A DNA stretch of 64,000 bases from Gammaproteobacteria bacterium (GTDB lineage: Bacteria > Pseudomonadota > Gammaproteobacteria > Competibacterales > Competibacteraceae): contig JACKNC010000001.1 in assembly GCA_024235095.1 (NCBI GenBank), forward strand, positions 1,897,501-1,961,500, written 5' to 3'. Numbering within the stretch: the stretch's first letter is position 1; each line of letters opens with the position of its first letter. This document shows, one piece after another, positions 1-9,568 of the stretch. Both the position numbers and the translations under genes were made by a program. The notes beneath the pieces were generated by a model that worked only from the letters and a program-made list of their open reading frames with translations, was not told the DNA's origin and ran no database searches.

Positions 1-917
1 GAGCGATTAAGCAAGCATGAACAAGCTCTCTCTGAAAGACCAAGCGCAAATTCTGAATCTATTGGTGGAAGGTAACTCGATGCGCGCCACTTCACGTATT
101 GCCGATGTAAGCATCAACACAGTGACGAAGCTGCTGGTCGATGCGGGTAGCGCCTGCTTGGCTTACCATGATGAGGTCGTTCATAACATCAACAGCCAGC
201 GCGTTCAGTGTGATGAAATCTGGTCGTTCTGCTATGCCAAAGAAAAGAACGTGGCTCCAGAACACAAGGGCGAACTGGGGTATGGCGACGTTTACACTTG
301 GACGGCTATCGACGCTGACACCAAATTGGCGCTTTCCTGGTTAGTTGGGCATCGCGGTCAAGAGTATGCGGAAGCCTTCATTGCTGATCTGGCTTCCCGC
401 CTTCATGGAAGGATTCAACTCACCACAGACGGGCATGGTCCTTATCTTGGCGCGGTAGAAAAGGTCTTTGGTGGCGCGATTGACTACGCCATGCTGGTGA
501 AGATTTACGAAGGTCAAGGGAAACAAGACCAGCAAAGATATAGCCCCGCAAGCTTCGTGAAGGCCGAAAAACGCCCTGTTGTCGGCAACCCGGAGCTTAG
601 CGCGGTATCAACCAGCTATGTTGAACGCCAGAATCTCACCATGCGTATGGGAATGCGGCGCTTTACCCGGCTTACCAACGGGTTTAGCAAAAAGATTGAA
701 AACCTTGAACACGCCGTTTCCCTGCATTTCATGCATTACAATTTTGCGCGTATCCATAAAACCTTGCGGGTAACTCCGGCAATGGAAGCGGGTATTTCCG
801 ATCACGTTTGGTCACTCGAGGAAATCGCGGGCTTGGTTCCTGAACCTGTCGCCAAACCACGCGGCCCCTACAAGAAACGAAATCAGGTTTCTGAAATTTC
901 AAACTGAGACACTACCC
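1..917 (+). mobile_element. IS1-like insertion sequence, right part (left end outside window)
   Basis: The transposase reading frame ends at 907. It is followed at about 900-916 by a terminal-repeat-like end, AAACTGAGACACTACC. The same pattern (AAACTGAGGGACACCACC) forms the right end of the intact IS1-like element at 19686-20990, so the boundary is inferred by that similarity. The left inverted repeat and any target duplication lie beyond base 1. The element ends about 14 bp upstream of the str operon -35 box. Confidence 0.7.
17..907 (+). CDS. IS1-like family transposase
   Basis: This 296-residue DDE-type transposase starts with a helix-turn-helix region (residues about 5-40, SMRATSRIADVSINTVTKLL). 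The catalytic core follows: a first acidic residue in CDEIWSFCYAKEKN (about 66-79), a second in TTDGHGPY (about 136-143) and a Glu in SYVERQNLTMRMG (about 200-212). The C-terminal part keeps the HYNFARIHKTLRVTPAMEAG block common to IS1-like and IS1595-like enzymes. Unlike the copy at 19783 it lacks an N-terminal zinc-finger pair. No frameshift or stop interrupts it, so it may be active. It is longer than classical IS1 InsAB, so assignment to IS1 proper is approximate. Confidence 0.85.
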   Translation: MNKLSLKDQAQILNLLVEGNSMRATSRIADVSINTVTKLLVDAGSACLAYHDEVVHNINSQRVQCDEIWSFCYAKEKNVAPEHKGELGYGDVYTWTAIDADTKLALSWLVGHRGQEYAEAFIADLASRLHGRIQLTTDGHGPYLGAVEKVFGGAIDYAMLVKIYEGQGKQDQQRYSPASFVKAEKRPVVGNPELSAVSTSYVERQNLTMRMGMRRFTRLTNGFSKKIENLEHAVSLHFMHYNFARIHKTLRVTPAMEAGISDHVWSLEEIAGLVPEPVAKPRGPYKKRNQVSEISN

Positions 918-931
918 GGGTTTGACTTGAC

Positions 932-960
932 TTGACATTGGCGACTGGCCCGCCTATAGT
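932..960 (+). promoter_or_regulatory. Sigma-70 promoter of the str operon
   Basis: TTGACA at 932-937 and TATAGT at 955-960 are separated by exactly 17 bp, one mismatch from the full consensus. This predicts transcription from about 967 and an 80-nt leader before rpsL. It is the strongest promoter match I see in the window and suits a highly expressed ribosomal operon. The IS end lies just upstream, so any UP element has probably been replaced by IS sequence. Confidence 0.8.
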
Positions 961-1045
961 CCCGCTTCTTTGCAGACCCGGATTCCAATCAGCGCAGGCC
1001 CGCTGCCGGGTTGACTGAATTTGCAAGCTCGATTGGAGTAAGGGA

Positions 1046-1420
1046 ATGGCCACCATCAACCAGTTGGTAAGCAAGCCGCGCGGTAGAAAGAAAGCCAAGA
1101 GCAATGTTCCAGCGCTCGAAAGCTGCCCGCAGAAGCGCGGCGTTTGCACCCGCGTCTACACCACGACGCCTAAGAAGCCTAATTCCGCGTTGCGTAAGGT
1201 GGCGCGCGTGCGCCTGACCAACGGCCAGGAAGTGACCAGCTATATTGGCGGTGAGGGCCACAACCTGCAAGAGCACTCTGTGGTGCTCATTCGTGGTGGG
1301 CGCGTCAAGGATCTGCCCGGTGTGCGTTATCACATCGTGCGCGGCAGCCTGGATACCTCTGGCGTGACCAAGCGCCGTCAGGCGCGATCCAAGTACGGCG
1401 CCAAGCGGCCCAAATCCTGA
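1046..1420 (+). CDS. rpsL: 30S ribosomal protein S12
   Basis: This is 124 residues, the same length as E. coli S12, and is the decoding-centre protein that monitors codon-anticodon geometry. The TTPKKPNSALRK loop (about 40-51) and GRVKDLPGVRYH loop (about 85-96) are intact. The two lysines whose mutation gives streptomycin resistance (about 43 and 88) are wild type. GGAGTAAGG precedes the ATG. It is the first gene of the str operon, 31 bp before rpsG and behind the promoter at 932-960. Confidence 0.98.
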   Translation: MATINQLVSKPRGRKKAKSNVPALESCPQKRGVCTRVYTTTPKKPNSALRKVARVRLTNGQEVTSYIGGEGHNLQEHSVVLIRGGRVKDLPGVRYHIVRGSLDTSGVTKRRQARSKYGAKRPKS

Positions 1421-1451
1421 GTTTTACCAGTCCATCGAGATTGAGGCGGTT

Positions 1452-1922
1452 ATGCCGAGAAGAAGAGAAGTCCCCAAACGCATCATCCTCCCCGATCCCA
1501 AGCACGGGAGCGAGATGCTGGCCAAATTCATGAATATGGTCATGGAGCGCGGCAAGAAGTCCGTGGCCGAGAAAATCGTCTATGGCGCGCTCGATGTCAT
1601 GACCGAGAAGGGCAAGGAGAATCCCCTGAGCCTGCTAGAGCAGGCGCTGGATAACGTTCGTCCGATCGTTGAGGTCAAATCCCGTCGGGTGGGCGGCGCG
1701 ACCTATCAGGTGCCGGTGGAAGTGCGCGCGGTGCGTCGGAACACCCTGGCGATGCGCTGGGTCATCGATGCTTCCCGCAAGCGCGGCGAAAAATCGATGG
1801 CCCGGCGCCTGGCCGGGGAGTTGATGGATGCCGCTGAAAGCCGCGGCGCAGCGGTCAAAAAGCGCGAAGATGTGCATCGCATGGCGGAAGCGAACAAGGC
1901 TTTCGCCCATTATCGCTGGTAA
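1452..1922 (+). CDS. rpsG: 30S ribosomal protein S7
   Basis: This is 156 residues, the short form typical of most bacteria. It begins MPRRREVPKR and carries the GGATYQVPVEVRAVRR strand and MARRLAGELMDAA helix expected of S7. S7 nucleates assembly of the 30S head on 16S rRNA and in E. coli represses its own operon by binding the rpsL-rpsG junction. That junction here is only 31 nt, and I see no obvious extended structure in it. It is followed by fusA after 17 bp. Confidence 0.98.
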   Translation: MPRRREVPKRIILPDPKHGSEMLAKFMNMVMERGKKSVAEKIVYGALDVMTEKGKENPLSLLEQALDNVRPIVEVKSRRVGGATYQVPVEVRAVRRNTLAMRWVIDASRKRGEKSMARRLAGELMDAAESRGAAVKKREDVHRMAEANKAFAHYRW

Positions 1923-1939
1923 GTTTCGAGGATTGAGCC

Positions 1940-4039
1940 GTGGCTCGCAAAACCCCCATCGAGCGCTATCGTAATCTTGGCATCATGGCCCACATCGATG
2001 CCGGCAAAACCACTGTGACCGAGCGTATCCTGTTCTACACAGGCATTTCCCACAAACTGGGCGAGGTTCACGATGGCGCCGCCACTATGGACTGGATGGT
2101 GCAGGAGCAGGAGCGCGGCATCACCATTACTTCCGCCGCTACGACCTGTTTCTGGGGCGGCATGGCCGGGCAGTTTGATGAGCACCGCGTCAATATCATC
2201 GACACACCCGGGCATGTCGATTTCACTATTGAGGTCGAGCGCTCCTTGCGAGTGTTGGACGGTGCTTGCGCAGTGTTCTGCGCGGTGGGCGGGGTGGAGC
2301 CACAGTCAGAAACCGTTTGGCGCCAGGCGAACAAGTATGGCGTGCCGCGCTTGGCGTTCGTCAACAAGATGGACCGCGCTGGGGCCGATTTTCTGCGGGT
2401 CGTGCAACAGATTCAAGACCGGTTGGGCGCTTATCCGGTGCCGATTCAGCTGCCGATTGGCGCTGAAGATCAATTCAAGGGCATCGTTGACTTGGTCAAA
2501 ATGCAGGCGGTTTCCTGGGATGAAGACAGCCTTGGCATGAAGTTCGAGTACGGCGATATTCCCCCTTCGTTGCAAGCCGATTGCGAAACGTGGCGCGAGA
2601 AGATGGTTGAAGCCGCTGCCGAATCTTCTGATGAATTAATGGAGAAATACCTCGAAGGCGAACCGCTCAGCGAGGACGAAATTCACGCCGGGTTGCGCGC
2701 CCGTACTCTAAAGGGTGAGATTGTCCTGGCATTATGCGGGTCCGCGTTCAAAAATAAGGGTGTCCAGGCTATGCTGGATGCAGCGATTCGATATCTGCCG
2801 TCGCCGGTGGACAAGCCGCCGGTCAAAGGTATTCTGGATGATGCCGCTGAGAGCGAAGGCGAGCGTCAAGCCAACGATGAAGCGCCGTTCGCCGCGCTGG
2901 CCTTCAAGATTGCCACCGATCCTTTCGTAGGCACCCTGACCTTTATTCGTTGCTATTCCGGCGTGGTCGATTCCGGCGATTCAGTCTACAACCCCGTCAA
3001 GAGTCGGCGCGAGCGCATTGGCCGCCTAGTGCAAATGCATGCCAACAGCCGTGAGGAAATCAAGGAAATCCGCGCGGGTGATATCGCCGCCTGTGTAGGA
3101 CTCAAGGACGTCACCACCGGTGATACCCTGTGCAACCCGGATCAGGTAATCACCCTGGAGCGGATGGAGTTTCCCGAGCCGGTCATCGCGGTCGCGGTCG
3201 AACCCAAGACTAAGGCTGATCAGGAAAAGATGGGCATTGCGCTCAGCAAGCTGGCCCAGGAAGACCCCTCATTTCGCGTTCACACCGATCCTGAATCCGG
3301 TCAGACCATCATTTCCGGCATGGGTGAATTGCATCTGGAAATCATTGTCGATCGCCTCAAACGTGAATTCAAGGTAGACGCGAATGTAGGTAAACCGCGA
3401 GTCGCTTACCGCGAGACTATTCGCAAGACGGTGGAGCAGGAAGGCAAATTCGTCCGCCAGTCGGGCGGCCGTGGTCAATACGGTCACGTCTGGTTGCGAT
3501 TGGAGCCACAGGAACCGGGAACCGGTTACGAATTCGTCAATGCCATTGTTGGCGGCGTGGTGCCGCGCGAATACGTCCCGGCTGTCGACAAAGGCGTACA
3601 GGAACAGATGGAAAAGGGTGTGTTGGCTGGTTATCCCGTGGTGGATGTCAAGGTCACCATTTTCGACGGTTCTTATCATGAGGTCGACTCCAGCGAAATG
3701 GCGTTCAAAATCGCCGGCTCCATGGGCTTTAAGGATGGCGCGCTAAAGGCGGGCGCCACCCTGCTGGAGCCGATCATGAAAGTCGAAGTGGTTACGCCCG
3801 AGGAGTATATGGGCGATGTGATGGGCGATCTCAACCGCCGGCGTGGCATGTTGCAGGGAATGGATGACTCGCCATCGGGCAAAGTCATCCGCGCCGAGGT
3901 GCCCCTGGCCGAGATGTTTGGCTATGCAACGGATCTGCGCTCGGCCACCCAGGGTCGCGCGACCTATTCCATGGAATTTGCCAAATACAACGAAGCCCCC
4001 GCTAACATTGCAGAGGCAATTATCAAGAAAGCATCCTGA
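1940..4039 (+). CDS. fusA: Translation elongation factor G
   Basis: This is a 699-residue EF-G, the translocation GTPase. G1 is AHIDAGKTT near residue 17, the switch II region is DTPGHVDFT, and G4 is NKMDR. Domains II to V follow, including the GGRGQYGHV segment of domain IV and LRSATQGRATYSMEF near the C-terminus. It starts with GTG at 1940, a few bases after the GAGGATTGA region that can act as its ribosome binding site. Its length is close to the E. coli protein (704), and it sits between rpsG and tuf as usual. Confidence 0.98.
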   Translation: MARKTPIERYRNLGIMAHIDAGKTTVTERILFYTGISHKLGEVHDGAATMDWMVQEQERGITITSAATTCFWGGMAGQFDEHRVNIIDTPGHVDFTIEVERSLRVLDGACAVFCAVGGVEPQSETVWRQANKYGVPRLAFVNKMDRAGADFLRVVQQIQDRLGAYPVPIQLPIGAEDQFKGIVDLVKMQAVSWDEDSLGMKFEYGDIPPSLQADCETWREKMVEAAAESSDELMEKYLEGEPLSEDEIHAGLRARTLKGEIVLALCGSAFKNKGVQAMLDAAIRYLPSPVDKPPVKGILDDAAESEGERQANDEAPFAALAFKIATDPFVGTLTFIRCYSGVVDSGDSVYNPVKSRRERIGRLVQMHANSREEIKEIRAGDIAACVGLKDVTTGDTLCNPDQVITLERMEFPEPVIAVAVEPKTKADQEKMGIALSKLAQEDPSFRVHTDPESGQTIISGMGELHLEIIVDRLKREFKVDANVGKPRVAYRETIRKTVEQEGKFVRQSGGRGQYGHVWLRLEPQEPGTGYEFVNAIVGGVVPREYVPAVDKGVQEQMEKGVLAGYPVVDVKVTIFDGSYHEVDSSEMAFKIAGSMGFKDGALKAGATLLEPIMKVEVVTPEEYMGDVMGDLNRRRGMLQGMDDSPSGKVIRAEVPLAEMFGYATDLRSATQGRATYSMEFAKYNEAPANIAEAIIKKAS

Positions 4040-4078
4040 AGCGGTTGCTGAAAAGATTGAATCGGATGGAGTGCCTGG

Positions 4079-5269
<1,191 letters not shown>

Positions 5270-5274
5270 ACGCT

Positions 5275-5589
5275 ATGACGACCAGCCAACGCATTCGCAT
5301 CCGCCTCAAAGCGTTTGACCATCGCTTGATCGATCAGTCGGCGCGGGAAATTGTCGAAACTGCCCGGCGCACTGGTGCCCAGGTGCGCGGCCCGATTCCG
5401 TTGCCGACCAAGATCGAACGCTTCACCGTATTGATTTCACCCCATGTTAACAAGGATGCCCGTGATCAATACGAGTTACGCACTCACAAGCGGCTCATGG
5501 ATATCGTGGATCCGACGGACAAGACAGTCGATGCTTTGATGCGGCTGGATCTCGCTGCGGGGGTGGATGTGCAGATTAAATTGAATTAG
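5275..5589 (+). CDS. rpsJ: 30S ribosomal protein S10
   Basis: This 104-residue S10 (E. coli 103) has QRIRIRLKAFDHRLID at the start and the RGPIPLPTKIERFTVL loop that contacts the 16S head and NusB/NusG. It starts 5 bp after the tuf stop, so its ribosome binding site lies inside the end of tuf. It is normally the first gene of the S10 operon. With tuf this close there is no room for the long L4-responsive leader known in E. coli, so that feedback site is probably absent or moved. Confidence 0.97.
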   Translation: MTTSQRIRIRLKAFDHRLIDQSAREIVETARRTGAQVRGPIPLPTKIERFTVLISPHVNKDARDQYELRTHKRLMDIVDPTDKTVDALMRLDLAAGVDVQIKLN

Positions 5590-5660
5590 TAGGTCAAATG
5601 GTTTCTTGGAACAGTCATCATTTCAGGTTTGGCTTGTAGCCTGACTTCCTTGCGGATCAC

Positions 5661-5679
5661 GAGGGGCAGCCTTCCCCTC
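5661..5679 (+). other. Stem-loop in the rpsJ-rplC spacer
   Basis: GAGGGG at 5661-5666 pairs with CCCCTC at 5674-5679 around a 7-base loop. It lies in the 125-nt gap between rpsJ and rplC, an unusually long gap within an S10 operon. No uridine run follows, so it does not look like a terminator. It could be a relocated regulatory leader or a processing site. Structure is seen; role is unknown. Confidence 0.4.
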
Positions 5680-5714
5680 CTCTGATTCAGGTTATGCTCC
5701 AGAGGTTTAATAAA

Positions 5715-6359
5715 ATGGCAATCGGACTTATCGGCCGCAAGGCCGGCATGACCCGGATTTTCACGGAAGACGGTGTTTCAATACCCGTGACCCTCATTGA
5801 GGTCGAACCTAACCGTGTTACCCAGATCAAGACGGAAGAAATTGACGGTTACCGCGCTCTGCAGGTCACTGTTGGCGAGCGGCGCGCTAGCCGAGTGACC
5901 AAGCCTATGGCCGGTCACTTCGCTAAGGCTGGCGTCGCGCCCGGTCGTGGCCTGTGGGAGTTCCGTTTGGCGGACAGCGAAGGCGAGAATATTGGCGTTG
6001 GCGCTGAGCTCACCGTCGATCGTTTCCAGGTCGGTCAAAAAGTCGATGTCACCGGCACCACTATTGGCAAGGGTTTCGCGGGTGCGATCAAGCGCCACCA
6101 TTTCCGCAGCCAGCGCGCCAGCCACGGTAATTCGCTGTCGCATCGCGCCCCCGGCTCCATTGGTCAGAACCAAAGTCCTGGTCGAGTGTTCAAGGGCAAG
6201 AAAATGGCTGGTCATCTTGGCGCAGTGCAGCGTTGTGTGCAGAATCTGGAAGTCGTCCGGGTCGATGCTGCGCGTAATCTGTTGGCCATCAAGGGTGCGA
6301 TCCCTGGCCATAAGGGCGGCGATGTGATGGTTCGGCCTGCCGTGAAGGCGCGTCAGTAA
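5715..6359 (+). CDS. rplC: 50S ribosomal protein L3
   Basis: The 214-residue L3 begins MAIGLIGRKAGMTRIFTEDG, matching the E. coli start. I chose ATG 5715, preceded by AGAGG 9 bases upstream, over an in-frame ATG 21 bases earlier that would add seven non-homologous residues. The central loop that reaches the peptidyl transferase centre (HGNSLSHRAPGSIGQNQSPG, about 145-164) is intact, including the Gln that PrmB methylates in relatives. L3 is an early assembly protein of the 50S subunit. Confidence 0.97.
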   Translation: MAIGLIGRKAGMTRIFTEDGVSIPVTLIEVEPNRVTQIKTEEIDGYRALQVTVGERRASRVTKPMAGHFAKAGVAPGRGLWEFRLADSEGENIGVGAELTVDRFQVGQKVDVTGTTIGKGFAGAIKRHHFRSQRASHGNSLSHRAPGSIGQNQSPGRVFKGKKMAGHLGAVQRCVQNLEVVRVDAARNLLAIKGAIPGHKGGDVMVRPAVKARQ

Positions 6360-6368
6360 GGAGGCGAT

Positions 6369-6995
6369 ATGGAACTTCAGACTAAAAACACCAGCGACGC
6401 AGCGCCTGGCCAGATCACAGTGGCCGATGAGGTTTTTGCCCAGCCATTCAATGAACCCCTGGTGCATCAAGTAGTCGTCGCCTATTTAGCAGGCGCTCGC
6501 GCCGGTACCCGCGCTCAGAAAAGTCGCGCTCAGGTCAGCGGCGGCGGCAGCAAGCCGTGGCGGCAGAAAGGCACTGGTCGCGCCCGCGCCGGCAGCACCC
6601 GTGGCCCGATCTGGCGTGGTGGCGGCGTGACGTTCGCAGCCCGTCCACAGGATCATTCGCAGAAGGTCAACCGCAAGATGTACCGCGCCGCTATGCGCGC
6701 TATCTTTTCCGAGTTACTACGCCAGGACCGTTTGCAGGTGGTCGACAAATTGACCTTCCCGGAAATCAAAACCAAGCAAGTGATTGCGCTGCTGAAAACG
6801 CTGGATCTCGCCGACCAGCGCCGAGTATTGCTGGTGAGTGAAGAAGTGGAACTGAATCTCTATCTGTCAGCGCGCAATCTGGCTCAAGTAGCGCTCAGTG
6901 ATGTGAGCAGTCTGGACCCAGTCAATCTGGTGGGCGCCGATACCGTACTTATCACGGTTGGGGCTATGCAACGCGTAGGAGAGTGGCTCGGATGA
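6369..6995 (+). CDS. rplD: 50S ribosomal protein L4
   Basis: This 208-residue L4 (E. coli 201) contains the exit-tunnel loop (GGGSKPWRQKGTGRARAGS, about 58-76), the site where macrolide-resistance changes occur; it looks wild type. The N-terminus is several residues longer than in E. coli. It follows rplC by 9 bp with GGAGG in the spacer and overlaps rplW by 4 bp, indicating tight translational coupling. L4 is the autogenous regulator of the S10 operon in E. coli. Confidence 0.97.
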   Translation: MELQTKNTSDAAPGQITVADEVFAQPFNEPLVHQVVVAYLAGARAGTRAQKSRAQVSGGGSKPWRQKGTGRARAGSTRGPIWRGGGVTFAARPQDHSQKVNRKMYRAAMRAIFSELLRQDRLQVVDKLTFPEIKTKQVIALLKTLDLADQRRVLLVSEEVELNLYLSARNLAQVALSDVSSLDPVNLVGADTVLITVGAMQRVGEWLG

Positions 6996-7291
6996 ACAAC
7001 CAGGAACGCTTGATGAAAATTTTGCTGGCCCCGCATATCTCTGAAAAGGCCAACCGGGTTGCCGAGCGCTATAACCAGATCGTGTTCAAGGTGTTGCGCG
7101 ATGCGACGAAGCCGGAAATCAAGGATGCTGTTGAATTGATGTTCAAGGTCAAGGTTCAGCGCGTTACGGTAGCCAACGTCAAGGGTAAGCGTAAACGCTT
7201 CGGGGCCATTTACGGGCGGCGTTCGGACTGGAAAAAAGCTTATGTCTCGCTGGAGCCTGGTCAGGAAATCGATTTCCTGATGGCTGGATGA
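6992..7291 (+). CDS. rplW: 50S ribosomal protein L23
   Basis: The 99-residue L23 starts at ATG 6992, overlapping the rplD stop (ATGA). A GTG nine bases earlier is in frame, but the ATG gives MNNQERLMKILLAPHISEKA, aligning with the known L23 start. GRRSDWKKAYVSL near the C-terminus is characteristic. L23 lies at the tunnel exit and is the docking point for trigger factor and SRP. Confidence 0.96.
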   Translation: MNNQERLMKILLAPHISEKANRVAERYNQIVFKVLRDATKPEIKDAVELMFKVKVQRVTVANVKGKRKRFGAIYGRRSDWKKAYVSLEPGQEIDFLMAG

Positions 7292-7332
7292 GCGGACACT
7301 CGCCGATATTTGCAGATTTAAGGTGAATTCTC

Positions 7333-8157
7333 ATGCCTCTCGTTAAAGCCAAGCCGACCTCACCGGGCCGACGGTTCGTGATCAAGGTCGTCAATCCTGA
7401 ACTGCACAAAGGCCGACCGTATGCGCCCTTGTTGGAGAAGCAGTCGCGCAAGGGTGGACGCAACAATCAGGGCCGCATCACGACCCGCCATCAAGGCGGT
7501 GGCCATAAACAGCACTATCGACTGATTGACTTCAAACGCAACAAGGACAATATCCCGGCGCGAGTCGAACGGTTGGAGTACGATCCGAATCGTAGCGCCC
7601 ATATCGCTTTGTTGTTGTACGCTGATGGCGAGCGCCGCTACATTGTTGCACCCCGCCATGTCCATGCCGGCGACAGCCTGATGTCCGGGCCAGCGGCGCC
7701 GATCAAGCCAGGCAATACCCTGCCGCTGCGCAATATACCCGTCGGCAGCCAGGTGCATTGTGTGGAATTACGACCCGGTAAGGGCGCGCAACTGGCTCGT
7801 AGCGCCGGCGCTTCCGTACAACTGGTCGCCCGCGAAGGTAACTACGCAACCTTGCGACTGCGTTCTGGCGAAATCCGCAAAGTGCATGCGGACTGCAAGG
7901 CGACGATCGGCGAGGTGGGGAATGCAGAGCATAACCTGCGCTCCCTGGGTAAAGCGGGCGCCCAGCGTTGGCGTGGCGTCCGGCCTACCGTGCGCGGCGT
8001 GGCCATGAATCCAGTCGATCACCCCCATGGTGGCGGTGAAGGCCGCACCTCTGGCGGGCGCCATCCGGTGTCACCGTGGGGCGTCCCGACCAAGGGCCAC
8101 AAGACCCGCTCGAACAAGCGCACTGATAAACTGATTGTGCGCCGGCGTAAGAAATAG
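7333..8157 (+). CDS. rplB: 50S ribosomal protein L2
   Basis: This 274-residue L2 (E. coli 273) carries the conserved C-terminal segment MNPVDHPHGGGEGRTSGG (about 222-239), whose histidine lies near the peptidyl transferase centre, and ends SNKRTDKLIVRRRKK. L2 helps subunit association and peptide-bond formation. It lies 41 bp after rplW and 29 bp before rpsS within the S10 operon. Confidence 0.98.
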   Translation: MPLVKAKPTSPGRRFVIKVVNPELHKGRPYAPLLEKQSRKGGRNNQGRITTRHQGGGHKQHYRLIDFKRNKDNIPARVERLEYDPNRSAHIALLLYADGERRYIVAPRHVHAGDSLMSGPAAPIKPGNTLPLRNIPVGSQVHCVELRPGKGAQLARSAGASVQLVAREGNYATLRLRSGEIRKVHADCKATIGEVGNAEHNLRSLGKAGAQRWRGVRPTVRGVAMNPVDHPHGGGEGRTSGGRHPVSPWGVPTKGHKTRSNKRTDKLIVRRRKK

Positions 8158-8186
8158 GACTGGCTGAACCGAGAGGATAAGTTAAG

Positions 8187-8459
8187 GTGCCACGCTCGAT
8201 TAAGAAAGGCCCATTTGTCGATCTCCACCTGGCCAAGAAGGTGGAACAGGCAGTGGCCACGAATGCCAAGCGTCCGATCAAAACCTGGTCGCGGCGCTCG
8301 ATGATTTTGCCGGATATGATTGGCTTGACTATCGCAGTGCATAACGGCCGGCAACATGTGCCGATTCTGGTCACTGAGAACATGGTCGGCCATAAGCTCG
8401 GCGAGTTTGCGGCGACCCGCACCTATCGCGGACATGCCGCGGACAAGAAATCCAAGTAA
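8187..8459 (+). CDS. rpsS: 30S ribosomal protein S19
   Basis: The 90-residue S19 starts with GTG at 8187 (MPRSIKKGPFVDLHL) after GAGAGGATAAGTTAAG. The KTWSRRSMILPDMIGLTI and VTENMVGHKLGEFAATRTYRGH blocks are typical. It forms the 30S head with S13 near the A-site finger. E. coli S19 is 92 residues. It precedes rplV by 11 bp. Confidence 0.97.
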   Translation: MPRSIKKGPFVDLHLAKKVEQAVATNAKRPIKTWSRRSMILPDMIGLTIAVHNGRQHVPILVTENMVGHKLGEFAATRTYRGHAADKKSK

Positions 8460-8470
8460 GAGGCGCTCCG

Positions 8471-8800
8471 ATGCAAGCTGTCGCTATTTTAAAACATGCC
8501 CGCATCTCGCCGCAGAAGGCCCGGCTGGTGGCTGATCAGGTCCGTATGCTCCCGGTCGGCAGGGCTTTGGAGATTTTGACCTTCAGCAACAAAAAAGCGG
8601 CGCAATTGATCAAAAAAGTACTCGACTCAGCAATTGCCAATGCCGAGCATAACGAAGGCGCTGACATTGATGAACTCAGGGTGTCCGCGATTTGCGTAGA
8701 TTGTGGCCCTGTATTGAAACGTATGCATCCCCGAGCCAAGGGGCGCGGTAATCGCATCGTTAAGCGCACCAGCCATATTACGGTCACAGTCGCTGAATAA
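8471..8800 (+). CDS. rplV: 50S ribosomal protein L22
   Basis: This 109-residue L22 begins MQAVAILKHARISPQKARLV. The long beta-hairpin that lines the exit tunnel (about 80-98) carries KRMHPRAKGRGNRIVKRTSH, the expected wild-type macrolide-contact sequence. It sits between rpsS and rpsC, with AAGGAGCGG supporting the start of the next gene. Confidence 0.97.
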   Translation: MQAVAILKHARISPQKARLVADQVRMLPVGRALEILTFSNKKAAQLIKKVLDSAIANAEHNEGADIDELRVSAICVDCGPVLKRMHPRAKGRGNRIVKRTSHITVTVAE

Positions 8801-8818
8801 TAAGGAGCGGAGAACGAC

Positions 8819-9502
8819 ATGGGTCAAAAAGTCAGTCCCACCGGCATTCGTTTGGGAATTGCGTCCGACTGGACTTCCAAGTGGTATGCGAGTAGCAAGA
8901 ACTTTCCCGATTTGCTGGAAACCGATCTCAAGGTGCGGCAGTTTCTGAAAAAGAAACTGTCCAATGCTTCAGTCAGCCGGATTCAGGTCGAGCGGCCAGC
9001 GCGACTGGCGCGCATTACGATTCACACCGCCCGGCCGGGTGTGGTGATCGGCAAAAAGGGCGAGGATATCGAAGCCCTGCGCAAAGACGTTGCCCGAATG
9101 ATGGGGTTAGACGTCAAGGATCTTCAGGTTAACATCGAGGAGATCCGCAAACCGGAATTGGATGCGCAACTGGTTGCTGAAAGCGTGGCTCAACAGCTGG
9201 AGCGGCGCATCATGTTTCGTCGGGCGATGAAGCGCACGGTGGCTAATGCAATGCGTCTGGGCGCGCTGGGGATTAAGATTCAGGTTTCCGGGCGGCTCAA
9301 CGGTGCAGAAATCGCCCGTAGCGAGTGGACCCGCGAAGGCCGAGTTCCCTTGCACACGCTGCGCGCCAACATCGATTATGGTTTAGCCGAAGCGCAAACC
9401 ACCTATGGTGTGATCGGCATCAAGGTCTGGATTTTCAAGGGCGAGGTGTTTGGCCTGGAACGACAAGGCGAGACCAAATCCGAGAAAGCTTCGGCAAATT
9501 GA
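8819..9502 (+). CDS. rpsC: 30S ribosomal protein S3
   Basis: The 227-residue S3 starts MGQKVSPTGIRLGI. It contains the KH domain with ARPGVVIGKKGEDIEALR (about 70-88) and the C-terminal RTTYGVIGIKVWIFKGE-type region, here TTYGVIGIKVWIFKGEVF. S3 lines the mRNA entry tunnel. The tail after about residue 215 is short and lysine/alanine-rich. It is followed not by the usual immediate rplP start but by a 66-nt spacer holding a strong hairpin. Confidence 0.97.
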   Translation: MGQKVSPTGIRLGIASDWTSKWYASSKNFPDLLETDLKVRQFLKKKLSNASVSRIQVERPARLARITIHTARPGVVIGKKGEDIEALRKDVARMMGLDVKDLQVNIEEIRKPELDAQLVAESVAQQLERRIMFRRAMKRTVANAMRLGALGIKIQVSGRLNGAEIARSEWTREGRVPLHTLRANIDYGLAEAQTTYGVIGIKVWIFKGEVFGLERQGETKSEKASAN

Positions 9503-9517
9503 TTTGGACAGATTTGC

Positions 9518-9553
9518 GGAACTCCGCATTCTATTGCGGAGTTCCTTGTTTTA
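9518..9553 (+). terminator. Terminator-like hairpin between rpsC and rplP
   Basis: GGAACTCCGC (9518-9527) and GCGGAGTTCC (9536-9545) form a perfect 10-bp stem with an 8-base loop, followed by TTGTTTTA. This has the form of an intrinsic terminator but lies inside the S10 operon. It may attenuate transcription or stabilise an mRNA 3' end after rpsC. Structure is certain; strength is inferred. Confidence 0.65.
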
Positions 9554-9568
9554 TAGACGAGAAGAAAC

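Noticed and set aside
5778..6470. 230-codon minus-strand frame opposite rplC and rplD
   Set aside because: Shadow of ribosomal genes; no start signal or recognisable domain.
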